Translations under genes and position numbers: made by a program | Part shown: positions 1-12,138 of the stretch, one piece after another | How the letters are laid out: each line of letters begins with the position of its first letter | Numbering within the stretch: the first letter of the stretch is position 1 | Assembly: GCF_019059575.1 (NCBI RefSeq) | Contig: NW_024881699.1 | Span: 62,001-126,000, forward strand | Direction of reading: 5' to 3' | DNA from: Amphibalanus amphitrite | Taxonomy: Eukaryota > Arthropoda > Thecostraca > Balanomorpha > Balanidae | Length of the DNA: 64,000 nt | The notes under the pieces: model-generated | Told to the model about the DNA's origin: nothing | Seen by the model: only the letters and a program-made list of their open reading frames with translations | Database searches by the model: none

Positions 1-1
1 T

Positions 2-574
2 GTCATCATTGATGATCGCTCCTTCGTCGTCCTTGAGACAAGGAATTGAACCTGACTTTTTGCCTGTGCTCTTCAGGAAAGTCCAAAAGCGTTTCGGGTT
101 CGTTTTTAGATCATCTGCTAACTTTCCGAGATAATCGTAGTACTTCGCACAGGCCAGGTTTTTAAATATCCTACGTTTCTCGGCGAAGTCAGCGGTAGCA
201 TCTGTGCTCGGGTTGCGGCGCATCCGTTTGTGAGCCGCCTCCTTCAGCCGGAGCGCCGCCCGAACAGCACGGTCAAACCACGGTGGGCATTTGCGATTGA
301 TAGTCACTGATGGTACGTGATCGGCTATAGCACTTTCAAGCAGAGAGTAAAACATTTCGACAGCGCTGTTGACAGGACGATCATCTAACATGCCCCAGTG
401 AATAAGTGAGAGTGAACGGCGCAGTCCGTTGAAATCGGCTTCCTTATAATTGTAAGCCGTTCGACGTGACACTAGTACAGGGCGAGAGTAAGGTGTCACA
501 AAGTGTCCGACCACTTCTCTGTGATCAGTGTCAAAACAGCTCTCCAGCACATCAATCTGTACGCAGTTAACACC
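2..574 (-). CDS. Non-LTR retrotransposon (LINE) ORF2 fragment, end of endonuclease to RT linker
   Basis: A frame of 191 codons stays open on the minus strand from a TAA at 575-577 to the window edge, so the reverse transcriptase itself would lie beyond position 1. Early in the frame DTDHREVV resembles the C-terminal SDH motif of APE-type LINE endonucleases. It is followed by SRRTAYNYKEADF, a pattern common at the endonuclease-RT junction of arthropod LINEs. Next come CPPWFDRAVRAALRLKEAAHKR and KYYDYLGKL...NPKRFWTFLKS, both typical of the linker before the RT. The N-terminal endonuclease is missing, because the frame is closed just upstream, so the copy is 5'-truncated or frameshifted. LINE assignment is firm; the clade cannot be given. 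Confidence 0.8.
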
Positions 575-580
575 TTATAT

Positions 581-629
581 GTGTTTGTATGTCTGTGTGT
601 GTCTGTGTGTATACTGATGTGTGCACCGA
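581..629. repeat. TG-rich microsatellite
   Basis: Short interrupted GT/TG run directly upstream of the LINE fragment's open frame. Confidence 0.6.
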
Positions 630-729
630 TTGTTTTTGGATCCATATCACATGAAATCATGATCTGAGAAGCTTTTACCAAAAATGCAGTAAAAAAAAAC
701 TTCACAAAAAGTAAACTCAGCTTGCCTAA

Positions 730-1109
730 AACGCAATTATCTTAGATGACCTAGGTTGACCTTGACCCTGACCTTGACCCCTTTACATCGTCGAACAACA
801 TGTTCCATGATAGGTGGGAGGTAAGACTGGCAAAAAAGGCCGAAATCAGGGTGTCAAAAGCTCACAAGGCCCATGGCAAACGCAAGATGTTGAGAATTGG
901 CCATTTGGGTCATGACATGACCTGAAAAACAAGGTCATATCTCCGAAACCAAAAATCACAGAAACTTGAAATTTTCAGTGGACATCAAGAAAGGATAGAC
1001 GAGCAGCTATACGAAAAATCAGCCTTCTAGCTCTAGAAATGTTGAGTGCAGAGCAGAAAGACTGCCTGGGGGGGTCGCAACCCCCCCCCCCCCCATGTGC
1101 GGGCGAGGG
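730..1109. mobile_element. AGGTCA-rich TTAA-type element, right end
   Basis: The stretch has clustered TGACCT/AGGTCA motifs (from about 749), then a G-run/C-run hairpin near 1069-1094, and ends in GGGCGAGGG against a TTAA at 1110-1113. This layout matches complete copies at 13246-14630 and 22547-23491. The left end is not visible, so the start is approximate. Confidence 0.45.
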
Positions 1110-1113
1110 TTAA

Positions 1114-1510
1114 CCCGCGCCCCGTTGGGCTCTGCCGAGCAACGCCATTTGTTGGGGCCCCCCCCCTAAGATCTCGAGAACCACGCAACCTAGCGACAAG
1201 CGGCAAACGGTGTTGGATAGCCCTATCAGGGAACTACCTTGTAACCCAATTTTATTGACCTAGTTCAAACCGATGACGTCACAGGTCAGGTCAAAGGTCG
1301 AATTTTCACCGTTTACAGGCATTTCAAGAAATGCGTTGTAAAATCGAGTAAAATGCATTTCATTGAAAATCATCGATGGGGAAATGTTCTTCAAACACAT
1401 ATTTTGCTATTTGAGGTCACTGATACCAGGTCAGGTCACAGAGGTCAGGTCACTGCAGGGGGTCACAGTGGCCGTTTTCACGACGGAATAGCAGGCATCT
1501 ATTTAATCCC
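1114..1510. mobile_element. Second AGGTCA-rich element, left end abutting the first at TTAA
   Basis: It begins CCCGCGCC directly after the TTAA at 1110-1113, so two element ends face each other across one TTAA. A similar TTAACCCGCGC start occurs at 63949. AGGTCA direct repeats are dense around 1275-1295 and 1425-1475. No right TIR was found; the right limit is approximate. Confidence 0.4.
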
Positions 1511-2800
1511 CATTTGATCCTTTGGTTCCTCAGGAATTTTAGTAGTTCTTTTTAGTAAGTTCCCCAGCTTTCGAATGAATGGTGCGTTAGTTTGCTATTT
1601 TTCTATTAAATATCACATCGATTTACTTTATCTAAGGATTTATCACTAATATCAACATAAAGCGTAAGCACAATTATAAAATTATGAAATTATTAAATAC
1701 TAGTACAATAGTTAAAAAAAGATACTGAGTTGCCAGGCTACAAAGAATATATTCATTTATGGCGCACGACAGACATTTAGAAAGCAGCGCCCTGTTTTGT
1801 TGCACGCTGCTAGCCGCTTCCATTGGGTTTTGCAGGCCGACGTCATTGGTCGTTACACGTATGATGTCACGCGACTTGTGGCCTGTCACGGCCACAATCA
1901 ATCTCCACTAAATGAATGCAACAATGGCCTTTTAAGTTGATCTCTGTGGTCATCTGTCTATGGAGCGACCAATATGAAAGTTGGGTGAATTTACCGGGGT
2001 TACATGACTATGAGCAAGCAAATGTGTATCAGGAATGGATTTAGGTGGAGAATTGCGCTGGACCATGAGTGCTCGAACGCTCCCAATTCCACGCCGGTTT
2101 GGCTTTGGAGCCGAGACAGACGATGCGGGTCAAGGTCACCGCTGGGGTAACGGTGGATTGGCTGCGCCCGAGCACCCGTAACGCGGCACAATTCTCCATC
2201 TATGGATTTTCCTATTCGCTCAGCATTGTGATAGGCGTTCGTAATAGCATTTACTCTGCTCATGTACCTATCCCCGGTTATTTAAAAGAAGTTTTTGTGG
2301 GGGAATATCACGGCTTTAGGTACTCGGTGGCCCTATTCACGACTTTCAAAGAATGCTCCGATAACTAAACACCGCACAGACCTACTGCATTAGTGAATCT
2401 GACAGAAGGTCTGTGGAATTACATCCCCCCTCACCACACCCCTAAAAACTCATCCAGTGTCCAAAACCACTTTTATCGACTCGCCAAAAAAAAACACACA
2501 CACACACACACATACACACACAAAGCATGGGGCATGTCAGCTCTCAGTTCATTTATCATTGTCTTTACCATGGTTCAATTGCATTGCGCGATTTAAAGCA
2601 CGTGAGTGCCTATATAGTATATATGTAGAAAATAATATCTACAGCAAAACATCCAAAATTACAAAGGCTACAATGCTTAAAAAGTAGGTTCATCAAGGAA
2701 GCCCATTTTTACTTGCGTTGTGTTGCCAACCATGCGATTCCAACGCGGGCTATTCGCAACGTCTGTTAAGGCACGTTAACAACTGACAAGCCGCCACCGC
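1511..2800. other. No gene seen; CA microsatellite
   Basis: Mixed-composition DNA with short chance ORFs. The only distinct feature is a (CA)n tract at about 2494-2521, preceded by an A-run. Confidence 0.5.
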
Positions 2801-3915
2801 TGCCACTTATTCATAGATGGTTGATATCGCAGCTTGGGCGTCAGCAGCGCGGCCCACAACGCGTCGGCGCCAGCGCACGCAGCTGTTGGCACTCGGCAGC
2901 CGGTGTTGCGACTTAACGGCCGGCCGGCCCCATGAAGGAGAAGCTCTTGGTGAAGCTTTGTGATCGCCTCATAGCCGCCTTGGATGTCATCTTTCTTGGC
3001 AGATCCATCCGTTCAGATGGTACGGTGCAGTCTGGATAAAGGACGAAGTCCAACGCCGCTAACCCCGCGACCGCCACCCCACAACGTGGCCGCAGACCGA
3101 ACGGGCGTGAGGGCCGTAAGGGCCACCCCGCCATCCGGTAGGTGGCTGAGCAGCCGGGCGCAGCGGCGCCTGGGCGGCGGCCGCGCTGAGATGAAGTCCC
3201 AAACCGCCATGTCGCCATCACCGCCATCACCATTGCTGCAGCTGTTCCCAACCGCCTCAATCGCCGCCGTTTTGCCAGCAGTCGCGCCGCGGAATGGCAG
3301 AAGCTCCAGAGTAGCCTCCAGCGCCCCTCTCCGCACGTGTGCAGGTGCACTGCGGCCGCCGGGTCCGACGTCCAGGCAGAACATGATATTTCCATGCTGC
3401 TCCGACGGTGGGCTGGTCTTGTTTGGGCGTTCCTCCACTGTGACGTCGGTCACGCCTGCCCCGGCCAGGGCGCAGAGGCCGACGTGTCACCATCCGGTTG
3501 CAGTCCTCAGTCGGGTCGCAACGTGTACCTCTTCCGCAGCGTGGAGCGCGCTCCCGCTGGGCAGCGATACAGCCAAAAGTAGCATAGCATGCGGGCGGCC
3601 AGCGCTGCGCCGGACAGCGGACCCGTGCCGGGGGTATGCCGGTCTCGGCCATTAGCGGGGTCGTCGGGGCCGAGGCTGTACATACAGCTGGTGACCGCGT
3701 GAGCCGCCAATCGAAGCTCACGGCTTATAAGCTCGACGCGGGCATCACACGCCGTCCCGATGGGAGCTCCACGACGCCGCCGCGAACTCCAGCGCGGCTC
3801 GCAGCGCGAAGACCAGTACGGACGGCCGGGGCAAACGGCGTGCGGGAGTCGCAGGCGACGTTCTGCGGACAGAAAGGGTTGGACATAAGCTGGTCGGCAG
3901 GACACTCTTGAGCCG
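2801..3915. other. GC-rich CpG-dense island, unassigned
   Basis: A sharp rise in GC and CpG content. Frames of 130-223 codons are open on both strands at once, as expected when AT-rich stop codons become rare. I looked for domain signatures in each and recognised none. It could contain a first exon or promoter of an unseen gene, but there is no evidence to pick a frame. Confidence 0.35.
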
Positions 3916-4915
3916 AGCCTTTGATGTAATTACAGATGATCCAGAAGCATGCACAAAAATTCATGACACACTATTCTCATTTATGTATTTGCTACATATG
4001 ATATGATATACCAGCTCATGATCAGTGACGCATTCTGGGCAATATGTTCTAAAGTGAAGTAACTGAAGTTACAGCTTAAAAGCTTAAAAAAAAACAGCTT
4101 AAAAAAACACACACACATTCGATAGCTTATGAGAATAACATGCCTTGTGTGCTTAATGCAGGAAAATATTTTTTCACTTTTTTAGAAACAGCAAGAGTTG
4201 TCAACAAGCCATGTCAACTATCTAAACAATTTTTATGGAAACTGCTCTAGCTAGCTTAAAGTTCCACAACGTTTCCGGAGCACCGTACCCAAACTCAGTT
4301 CATGTTACAAGAAAAAACAGTAATAATGCCTCCTAATTTTGAATGAAATATAGGTATGAGTAATTTGATTTAGAAAGCAACAAATTTCCGCACATCATTT
4401 TAGCAAAATTACTATTTTCTTCAGCCATCAGGTTACACAAAACTATAGTAAACTTTATGATCTAGTTTACACAAAACCAAAGCCCCGATTTTAACAAATG
4501 TAGATAAAATTTAAACAATTTTAAAAAATGTATCGTGGAGAAAATGAAAAGTGTAGATTTGTAAAGCCGGGATATTTCAATTTCACGGATTAGGCACTTA
4601 AAGAAATATCTACACCTTTCTTTGAGCCACCAGCCTTCACCCAAGTTTTACACGAATGTAGTAAAGCAGACAATGTGGCAACTCAAAATTGTGATGGTTT
4701 GAGATAATTATGACGGTAAAAGAAAAAGCAACACAAGGTTCCTTACCCTCGTTTTTTTTCACATGGGTTCAGATGAGGCTTCAACTGTTGCCGACCTGAG
4801 GAGCTATAGGGACTTGAGCTTTCCAAAACTCAATTTCTAAGGGCACTGAGCAGTGTTTGGCTTTCACACGAATGCGATAGTAAGTTATATGAAGTTGACA
4901 AAGCAAGCAAAGCAA
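3916..4915. other. AT-rich stretch, nothing recognised
   Basis: Low-GC DNA with A-runs (for example around 4080-4115) and only short ORFs in all frames. Confidence 0.5.
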
Positions 4916-5090
4916 AGCATGATGCCCCGCGCGTCCGCCCGCGACCACGCCCCGCGTCCGACTCCCGACCGCCGCGTGACCCGAGGCGCCCGGCGGTCAC
5001 GTGACCTACCGGCCGGGACTGCAAACGGCCATCACCACCATTCTTGTATGACGTCATATCCTACTGAGGTGCTGATTGGTCGGAATTAGA
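4916..5090. promoter_or_regulatory. Possible CpG promoter with palindromic E-box, CRE-like and CCAAT motifs
   Basis: A 130-bp CpG-dense block contains GTCACGTGAC, followed by TGACGTCA and GATTGG (CCAAT on the other strand) within 90 bp. These are established binding motifs for bHLH-Zip, CREB/ATF and NF-Y proteins. No transcript evidence or adjacent coding exon was identified, so promoter function is inferred. Confidence 0.25.
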
Positions 5091-5499
5091 TACCTGAAGG
5101 TAATTATCTGCCGTAGTTATTTTTGTTTCATTGTTTTGCGTGTTTTCTTATATGAAATGTAATTAAAAAATTTGTCATATTTTAATCACCATTAAAACAT
5201 AACTGAATAGGTATAAAAGAGAACTCGATATATACTTTCCTTGTTTTTAAGAATTCCGGAATTAGATACCCGAGGGAGCAAAGAGGGAGCAAGTTGCCAC
5301 GCTGATTTAATACCTCATAGTCGAAAGGTGGGCTACTAGAACTAAAAATTGCTGTGTTTGTAAATAAATAAGTGATTTGAGGGCAAAAAATGCCCGGATT
5401 TAAACTTCTAAAATTATTTTGAACATAAAATATTTCAGTTTGAGGGATGTTAAGGCCTCTAAGGGTAGGTACTTTTTAGGTATCAAATAAGTTCCTCTG

Positions 5500-7224
5500 C
5501 GAAAGTTCCGTCGTGAAAACGGCCAATATGAAAGTGTCGTGTGATACATGTTTTATGGTCCATTTTACATGAAAAATGCGATTATGTGGGTCAGGCAGAC
5601 TTTTGGGCCAGCTTAGGTCACGTTTTGGTCAAGGTCAGGTCAAGGTCAGGTCAAATTAGGTCAAATTTCAAAGTTGATATTTTTGCATAAAATGGGTATC
5701 GATTCGATGCAGCTCGTCACGGGGAGTTCAATGGTGGTCTTTGTTTTGCCCTACGTGGTCTAGAATCGCTAAAAATTGAGTTCAAAAATTTGACGTCATC
5801 ATTTTTGAACAGTTTTTTCGCTATAACTTGGCCAAAAAACGAGATATCGATCTGAAATTTGGTATGTAGGGGAGAGCGGGGCAATGGCGGACGGTGGGTA
5901 ATGCCGGCCACCCATCTCTAGTGAGTACTTTGTCCATCACTAATCAGCTGATGTTGTTTACATTTCAGTTGAGCGCCATTCTAGCACGTGGTGCAAGTTT
6001 GTCACGGTAGCTCCATTATTTTCATTTTTATAGCGCTAAATGTGTTTTTCGTATCTGATTTTTAATTTTTGTTGCATCTATTTGCTGACTGTGAAATGTG
6101 TTAACGCATTTTCAGAAGTGCTGCTTTGCAATGACCTTCAATTAAGCCTTTCTTAGGCGACTGCTGGAGATGAGGTGTTTGCGACGCAATGCCTTTGACT
6201 GCTGCCTGCTTTCTTAAAATAAAGCTGACCTCGAGGTAATACCGGACACGTGTCCGGAATGACTCCACGCGGTTTTGTTTGCGACTTCTGTCGTTAAAGC
6301 TCAACGTTTCGGGTTGCTGTGTTTACGGCTGTGTTAGTTTGCTTGCTGTTTACGGTTGTGTTAGTTTGCTGCTCTGTTGGCGCCGCGCTGTTGTGTTGCA
6401 GCGAGTGCAGTGTTGTGTTGCAGTGCAGTGCACTGTTAACTGCTGAATACAGTTGCCGTTTCTTAATTCTCACTTAAATTCCCATCGAAAGAACGGTTTA
6501 AGGATGAATACCAGTGACGATATTTCGACTTTTTGTGCTATTGCACTTAGTGGCCGGCATTACCCCTCGCTTTTTTGCACCTCCATTTTTCACCACATTT
6601 TCGCGTAGGCTCTGAATCTGTCATCAGTGATCTGAGATACTAAAACTGGGTGTTATCTGAAAGCCTATTCCTTTGGCTATAACCACAGTCAAAATCACCA
6701 TAAAATAGCTTCAAATAGCTAAGCTATTGAGCAAAATGCTTATGGTGTCGCCATTGCCCCACTCTCCCCTATATAGAAAAGCACAGGGTCTATCATATAT
6801 ATTCCGGTTTTTTCGAAATTCGGATTTTTTTGGATTTTTTTGATTTTTTTCTAAAAAAATCAATTTTTTGAATTTTTGGGGGTCAAAAACCCACAATTTT
6901 GAAAATCCGAGATAGCAGTTTTGTAGCGCCGCTTTTTGTCCACTAGACCATATAAAGAACTTTGAAATTGCTTGGTAACTGTAAATTTGGTGAGCGTTTC
7001 AAATTGCATGTTTTTTGCTCATTTTTGCTCGAACATGACCTCAGTTTGACCTCAATAACTCCTGACCTAAGATGACCTAAGACTTGAAATTTGGTGATAA
7101 GGTGTCAAATTGATGCCCGGAAAGGCACTGAAAATTTGGCGGCGCTGTGCGCCGCCGTTTTCTTGCTATTTAGGAAAAACCACAGGGGGGGCCAAAATGG
7201 CCCCCCCCCCCAACGGGGCGAGGG
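5500..7224. mobile_element. AGGTCA-rich element, interrupted by a TA-flanked element
   Basis: Runs of TGACCT/AGGTCA occur at 5615-5665 and 7035-7085. A GC hairpin, GGCGGCGC...GCGCCGCC, lies at about 7139-7158, then a G-run/C-run hairpin, then a GGGCGAGGG end at 7216-7224. The same order occurs at the right end of the 22547-23491 copy. The expected TTAA is not present after the right end, and the left end is not resolved, so this copy is probably eroded. Confidence 0.45.
5869..6770. mobile_element. TA-flanked TIR element, Tc1/mariner-like MITE, 902 bp
   Basis: Near-perfect inverted ends, GGGGAGAGCGGGGCAATGGC on the left and its complement (one C/T change) on the right. They are flanked by TA at 5867-5868 and 6771-6772. 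No transposase is encoded. TA target duplication is characteristic of Tc1/mariner elements; the superfamily call is inferred. It sits inside the AGGTCA-rich element. Confidence 0.65.
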
Positions 7225-9629
7225 CTGCGATCAGAAGTGGGTCTTTGTTGCGTATCCTCAACAGGAACAATCTGTTCTGTCTTGGATTTTCATTGTCATG
7301 AAGCTTTTTCAATTGCGTGATATCAGCAATCAAGCTATAGCGCGTGTCGTTCCAAGTTGTCATTCATCATGTCCATTACACATACCATACTGCAGCAGGC
7401 AGTCATCATTGAAATTGAGCCCGTGTTCAGGCGTGCCACCCTCCCGTTTCGTTGTCAATAGTGGGCCACTCGACACGCTTGACCGTCACGTATTACATCC
7501 ACTTACAACGATTGGTGCGTGAGCGACCGACCCGGGCTGGCCAATACCAACACTGGCAGTTGTCGACACCAAAGTAGACCAATGTCGCAGTCCAGTGCCA
7601 ACTCTGGCGCCGGTACAGACTGAGCAGCCAACACAGCTTAGCAGTTCATCACCTACCAATGCTGGCAGCAGCCGACACTTTCACTAGTGTAGTCCACGCA
7701 CCAACTGCCTTCACCATTTCACCGGTGTGGTCCAGTACCGACCTCAAGACAATCTGACCAGTGCTGTCTGACAGTTATCCCGACTACCAGCAACTATGAG
7801 TCACTGGTCTGTCATAGTTTGACCTTTGGGCAATGACTGTCCCCTCTGCGACACGTCTAACCAGTGACCATGCAGTCAGTGATCACGGACCGCTGCTGAT
7901 CTGTGATGGTTTGAGCAATGACTGTCCACCAACACTGCACGGATGATGCCGCTTCTCCTTAAACATTGACAGCGTCAAATGACCGCTCCAACGTCAGCGT
8001 AAGCCGTGAGTACGGAACGACCTGCATTCAGCATTATCAACAGCGAACCGGCCATCGCCGGCTCTGGCTGCCGGAATCAGAACTGCCGCGAAGTAATTAT
8101 GCATCCACACCAGTCGTTGCCCGGTTTTAAACTAGTTTTTTACATTTATTGTAACTAGAAAGTCGAATTGCTTCGATTATTTGAAATAGGGATGGAGATC
8201 TACCCAATACAACACCGTCAACACACACGTTGATATTCTAGTAAAAGCTTTGGCCATGTGGGTACCTGAAGTAAAAAGTAATAAAAACCGACGGTTTGTT
8301 CCATTATATAACACGCACACGCCTTGAGACAACCACTGGATGGTTGCATGATTGTTGAATCCAATCACCTGATGCCTTTTGTTCGAAGTCACGAAACCCA
8401 GCTTAAATAATTATATTATCGTGTCCACAGTAACGAGTAAGGACCCTTCAATGGTAGGTGTCCTATGTAATTTGTGACCGTTGTGAAAAAAAACCTGAGC
8501 GCCGTCACCTCAGTGCCTCGGCACCACGTCTGGGAAAGGAGGGGGAGGAGGGGTAGCTGTATTGGCTGGATCGCGTGACCGTTGCCAGGGTGATGCACGA
8601 TGATTGGTTCTCAGGAAAGTGCCGCCGTATTTACACCGTGAGAGGACCGAGCGCGATAGCCTGCCGTAACTCAAACTCGGAACGAATACGGCGAGAGAGA
8701 CGGTCGCAGGAATGGCGAGGGTCAAAGTGTAACGTTGATGAATAGGGCTCGAGTTTGAACTATTCGAAAGTATGTAGAAAATGGTTGCAGCATAGAAAGT
8801 GTCATCTAAAAAAAAAAATATGTAGATTAAAAGATCGACAGAAACACCACGGCTATTTAGGACATATAACATGCTTTCAAATTAATAACTGCCCCATTTA
8901 ACGGCCTATCTGTTATTAAGCCAAGACAATATCCCCTCATCACGGCTTGATGTCTTGTTCAAAGATTGTAGGAATTTCACACCTAATGTCGTGATTTACG
9001 AGCGTCATTTATCAGCAATGCACGGCACGAGCCGACTTGGGGAGAGCAGTTGCAAGAAATTCCGGCACTCATTAAACTCGGATCAAATCCAGATGACGGC
9101 AGCTATTAGCGGGAGCGCAAAAGTTAAACTGTAATCGTCTCTGTACGGTGCTGCCAGCGTCCAGACGTGAGCATCGCTGCAGCATGGTAAAACATCCTGA
9201 TATATCAACATCAGTTAAACAAGAAGTAAAAGGCTTGCAATTTCGGGACGTTACGTTATAATAGTGGCATATATACAACATGTATTCGTCAATTAGCTTT
9301 GTGCACATATTTACTTATTAGTTCACGCAGTTTGGTTAGGAATCTGATCTATCAATGCGATTTCACCATATCAAGCGCAAAAAGGAAACGTATCATAATC
9401 GCACCATAGGCATTGCTCCGTTGGTATACCTACTGCGTCACTCCTTTTTACGATGCGTGTCATACACAGGACGGCACCCCTTCCCTCTCCGCCCAGCAAT
9501 CGTGCAGGTGCTGGTGGGCAGTGCCTGTCACAGGCCTGGTGCGCAGTTACCGCGCCCATTCATCGTCATTGGACACTGCCATTGTTCGTGTGGCGACAAT
9601 GGCGACAATTGTGTGCCAGTGATTGGCCT
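7225..9629. other. No gene recognised
   Basis: Low-complexity-free, moderately AT-rich DNA. At 7540-7960 the words ACCAGTG and CTGTCC recur loosely without a clear tandem unit. Later TMTC exons would be expected on this side on the minus strand, but I found none. Confidence 0.4.
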
Positions 9630-9631
9630 AC

Positions 9632-9817
9632 CTTTTCCATGGGTGTTCCCCAGAAGTCGTTGCTCAGCAGACTGGAGACGGGCGTGTCGGGACGCAGGTC
9701 GCGGTTGCCGTGAATCGCTCTGACGTCATCAAACACCAGGTCACAGTGCAGGGCGTTCTGGTAGCAGAGCGTCACAGCCAGTGCTAGCAGACAGGGGTAC
9801 GACCAGCGATGCAGCAT
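9632..9817 (-). CDS. TMTC3: TMTC-family protein, N-terminal coding exon
   Basis: The 62-codon exon starts at an ATG (9815-9817) immediately after a splice acceptor (pyrimidine tract, then CAG). It ends at 9632 before a consensus donor, AAG|GTAGG, in phase 0. The peptide has a hydrophobic segment at about residues 8-20, then NALHCDLVFDD, an IHGNRDLRPDTP motif and NDFWGTPM. This is the conserved first luminal segment of TMTC proteins, which are ER multipass and TPR-repeat proteins that O-mannosylate cadherins. The NDFWGTPM wording fits TMTC3 best; the paralogue is inferred. The next exon, normally carrying SHKSYRPL, was not found. Because the ATG is the first codon after the acceptor, an upstream non-coding exon is likely. 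Confidence 0.85.
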
Positions 9818-9861
9818 CTGTGGAAGGAAAGGGGTATAGCGTGAGATCGGAGTTAGTAAAA

Positions 9862-9915
9862 CTCGTGGCACATCGCGTCACTCTCAGAGCTGAGAGTGAC
9901 GCGATGTGCCACGAG
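9862..9915. repeat. Perfect 24-bp inverted repeat with 6-nt loop
   Basis: Arms 9862-9885 and 9892-9915 are exact reverse complements around the centre AGAGCT. The hairpin lies 45 bp upstream of the TMTC exon on the minus strand, so it falls in the predicted intron or 5' leader. It could be the end of a mobile element, a structured RNA element, or an assembly fold-back artefact. Confidence 0.9.
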
Positions 9916-10019
9916 CATCACAGCTCTGTGATGTCACGCCAAAAACAAAGGTCAAGTCGTTCCCGGGCCTATCCGTTGTCGCCACGGCACGAAACATTTC
10001 TAACGGAGTAATAACGCAC

Positions 10020-10140
10020 GTAGCCCTCTATCCGCCACCCCACCCCAGTCGGATGACATCCGGTTCAAGGTCAACAATCACGTGACAGGCGGGCGGCCCA
10101 ATCACAGCACACGGACACGGTCCGACACGGACGGCCTCGG
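10020..10140 (-). promoter_or_regulatory. Possible TMTC upstream region with E-box and CCAAT
   Basis: This GC-rich block contains TCACGTGA (near 10080) and CCAATCA (near 10098), 200-320 bp upstream of the TMTC exon. Position and motifs fit a promoter or first-exon region; no TATA box or initiator was identified. Confidence 0.25.
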
Positions 10141-10313
10141 GCGCCAAAGGAAACGACCTGACCTGACAACTTTACTAAAACACCAATGATGACTGCATTT
10201 ACTAAACGTTAAGTTACATCATGTGTCAGAATTTTGAATGCCATGCCATCCCAACTAAACCTATGAAATAAGAACTCCAAGAGTTCAGAGTCGCCTCCTG
10301 ACGTTATGAGCAG

Positions 10314-10991
10314 TGTTCCTGGGACGTCCAGCTCGCTCGTACAGGTTGATGTCCACTTTGTCCAGTCTGAGCATACCTCAGAGATGCACTCTGTTCACAG
10401 AAATAATGCATCTGGTCGGACCTGGGACAGACGCGGACATTTATCAAACTAATGCGTGCGGCCGGCACGGCGACTTTTTACAGCCTCGGACAGCGGCCCG
10501 ACGATCCATCTCGAGATATTACAAAACTCGGCCGAAATATAGATGCAATAAGCAGGCGCGTGCATTTATCTTGATACGAGTGCTGTTCCGTTGAGGAAGA
10601 CGGGCATCTGGCGGCTAAATTGGGCTTCTCCCAACGGACGGGGCCAATCACACTGCAGGGAGAGAGAGTATGAACGGCGGCGTATTCCGGATCTGAGGGT
10701 AGAGTATGGAGCAGGAGGTGCTCTGACCTCGTCCGTAGTGCGTGCACTGTCCGTACCTACATCTCCCCGGTCGAAGAGTAGCAGACAGACTGGCCACATG
10801 GTACACATCTCCCGGTAATATCATCGTCCCCTAATAACTTGTTATGAATAGCCATCTCTCAGCGCGGGCAATATCGCACTGGCCCGTCACACGTAATGCC
10901 GGGCTCATAAGGATCATCGCGGCGAGGTGAGCTGCGGGAATTTCACCTCTGCTGCAAATGACCACTGGTATACGCTTCCGGCATGGCTTAA
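10314..10991. repeat. Inverted-duplication segment I, left arm
   Basis: Reverse complement of 62158-62826, about 94% identical by eye with a few short indels. ORFs shared by both copies are not convincingly coding. Outermost detectable pair of the mirrored arms. Confidence 0.85.
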
Positions 10992-11804
10992 GTGTCTGTA
11001 TGCTATATTGTGAGCAATACGGAGGATCAGGCAACACCCACTGACTTCAGCCTTCATACGTATTTTAGCTCGGAGCAGGATCGACCCGGCTAGCTACTGC
11101 TCATTTTTGCCACACACAAAAAAAAAAACTGCGAATTGCATACAAGAAGTAAAAAACCGACGTACCCATGCATGTAGTTGGAGAATTAACATTCTTTACG
11201 TACACAGACCGTCCTAAAGAGAAAGAATATGGATCGACACCGATCAGCAGGATCTTAGAAATTACACATGTGATAGGTACATACGTACGTGGTCGTTTGG
11301 GTCGAGTGTTGTCCCTTGTCAGGTCACAACCATGAGCGAGAATCAGTGCTCAGTTCCTCCTGGCTGCATAGTGTGGTTGTTATTCCAGGGGATGGGTTGG
11401 TTTGTTTTGCTCTCCTGTGTAAGGAGCAGCACCACTCCAGGGCACGTTCAAGCACCCGAGTTCAGAACAAACTATCTCAGTTATCTGCGTCTGAGGGACC
11501 CAGACTGAACCCTATAGGAGCCTCTAAACATGACTCTCATGAAAGGTAGGACAGCACCGATGCCAAGCATTGCATACGTGTGGACAAAATGTAAGACAAA
11601 GAGTTCATGCTATTCATTTGTTCTTATTGCCCGACTAGGAACGAAATGGATAGCAAAATAAGCCTAGGGAATGCGAGTATTCAATAATAGGTGTATGTGT
11701 TCACTTGTTTCTGAAATAAAAGTGTCAGCGGGAAAAAAATCAATAATAGGTTTCTCATTTCTGGCGCACAAAGTTTAATTGCCTGTAGGCTGTATCTAAC
11801 TCCA
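10992..11804. other. Diverged stretch between arm segments I and II
   Basis: Occupies the position of 61488-62157 in the other arm, but I could not align the two. No gene recognised. Confidence 0.4.
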
Positions 11805-12138
11805 CAAATGCCAGAACCATACATAGTTCTCCCGGTGGACAGCACCGTAAGTGAAACAGCACGAGTTGGCACTTCATTTCCTGAGGCGGCTTGCTATCGC
11901 CTGGGGCCGTCCGAGTCTCTCTTGCTAATTGCGCCGTTGGTCTTTACGATCGGCGGCGGATGACTGAGCTGGCGCGGTGTCCAAGTTCTGGCGGCCCGGT
12001 CTGACACCAAGCTGTCCCCGGAGAGGTCCGGACGGAGCGGCCCCCTGATTACGTCACAGTCCGGGGAAACTGCCGGAGACGAATGGTCCCCCCGGAGCGG
12101 CTGCGGTACGCTGGAACCGAGCACCGCAGGGAAATAAC
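11805..12138. repeat. Inverted-duplication segment II, left arm
   Basis: Reverse complement of 61158-61487 at high identity. Both copies contain CpG-rich sequence and share an open frame beginning LGSSVPQPLRG, without a recognisable domain. Confidence 0.85.

Noticed and set aside
2913..3911. Several overlapping ORFs of 130-223 codons on both strands
   Set aside because: All frames are open together because the region is very GC-rich; no domain or codon pattern favours one.
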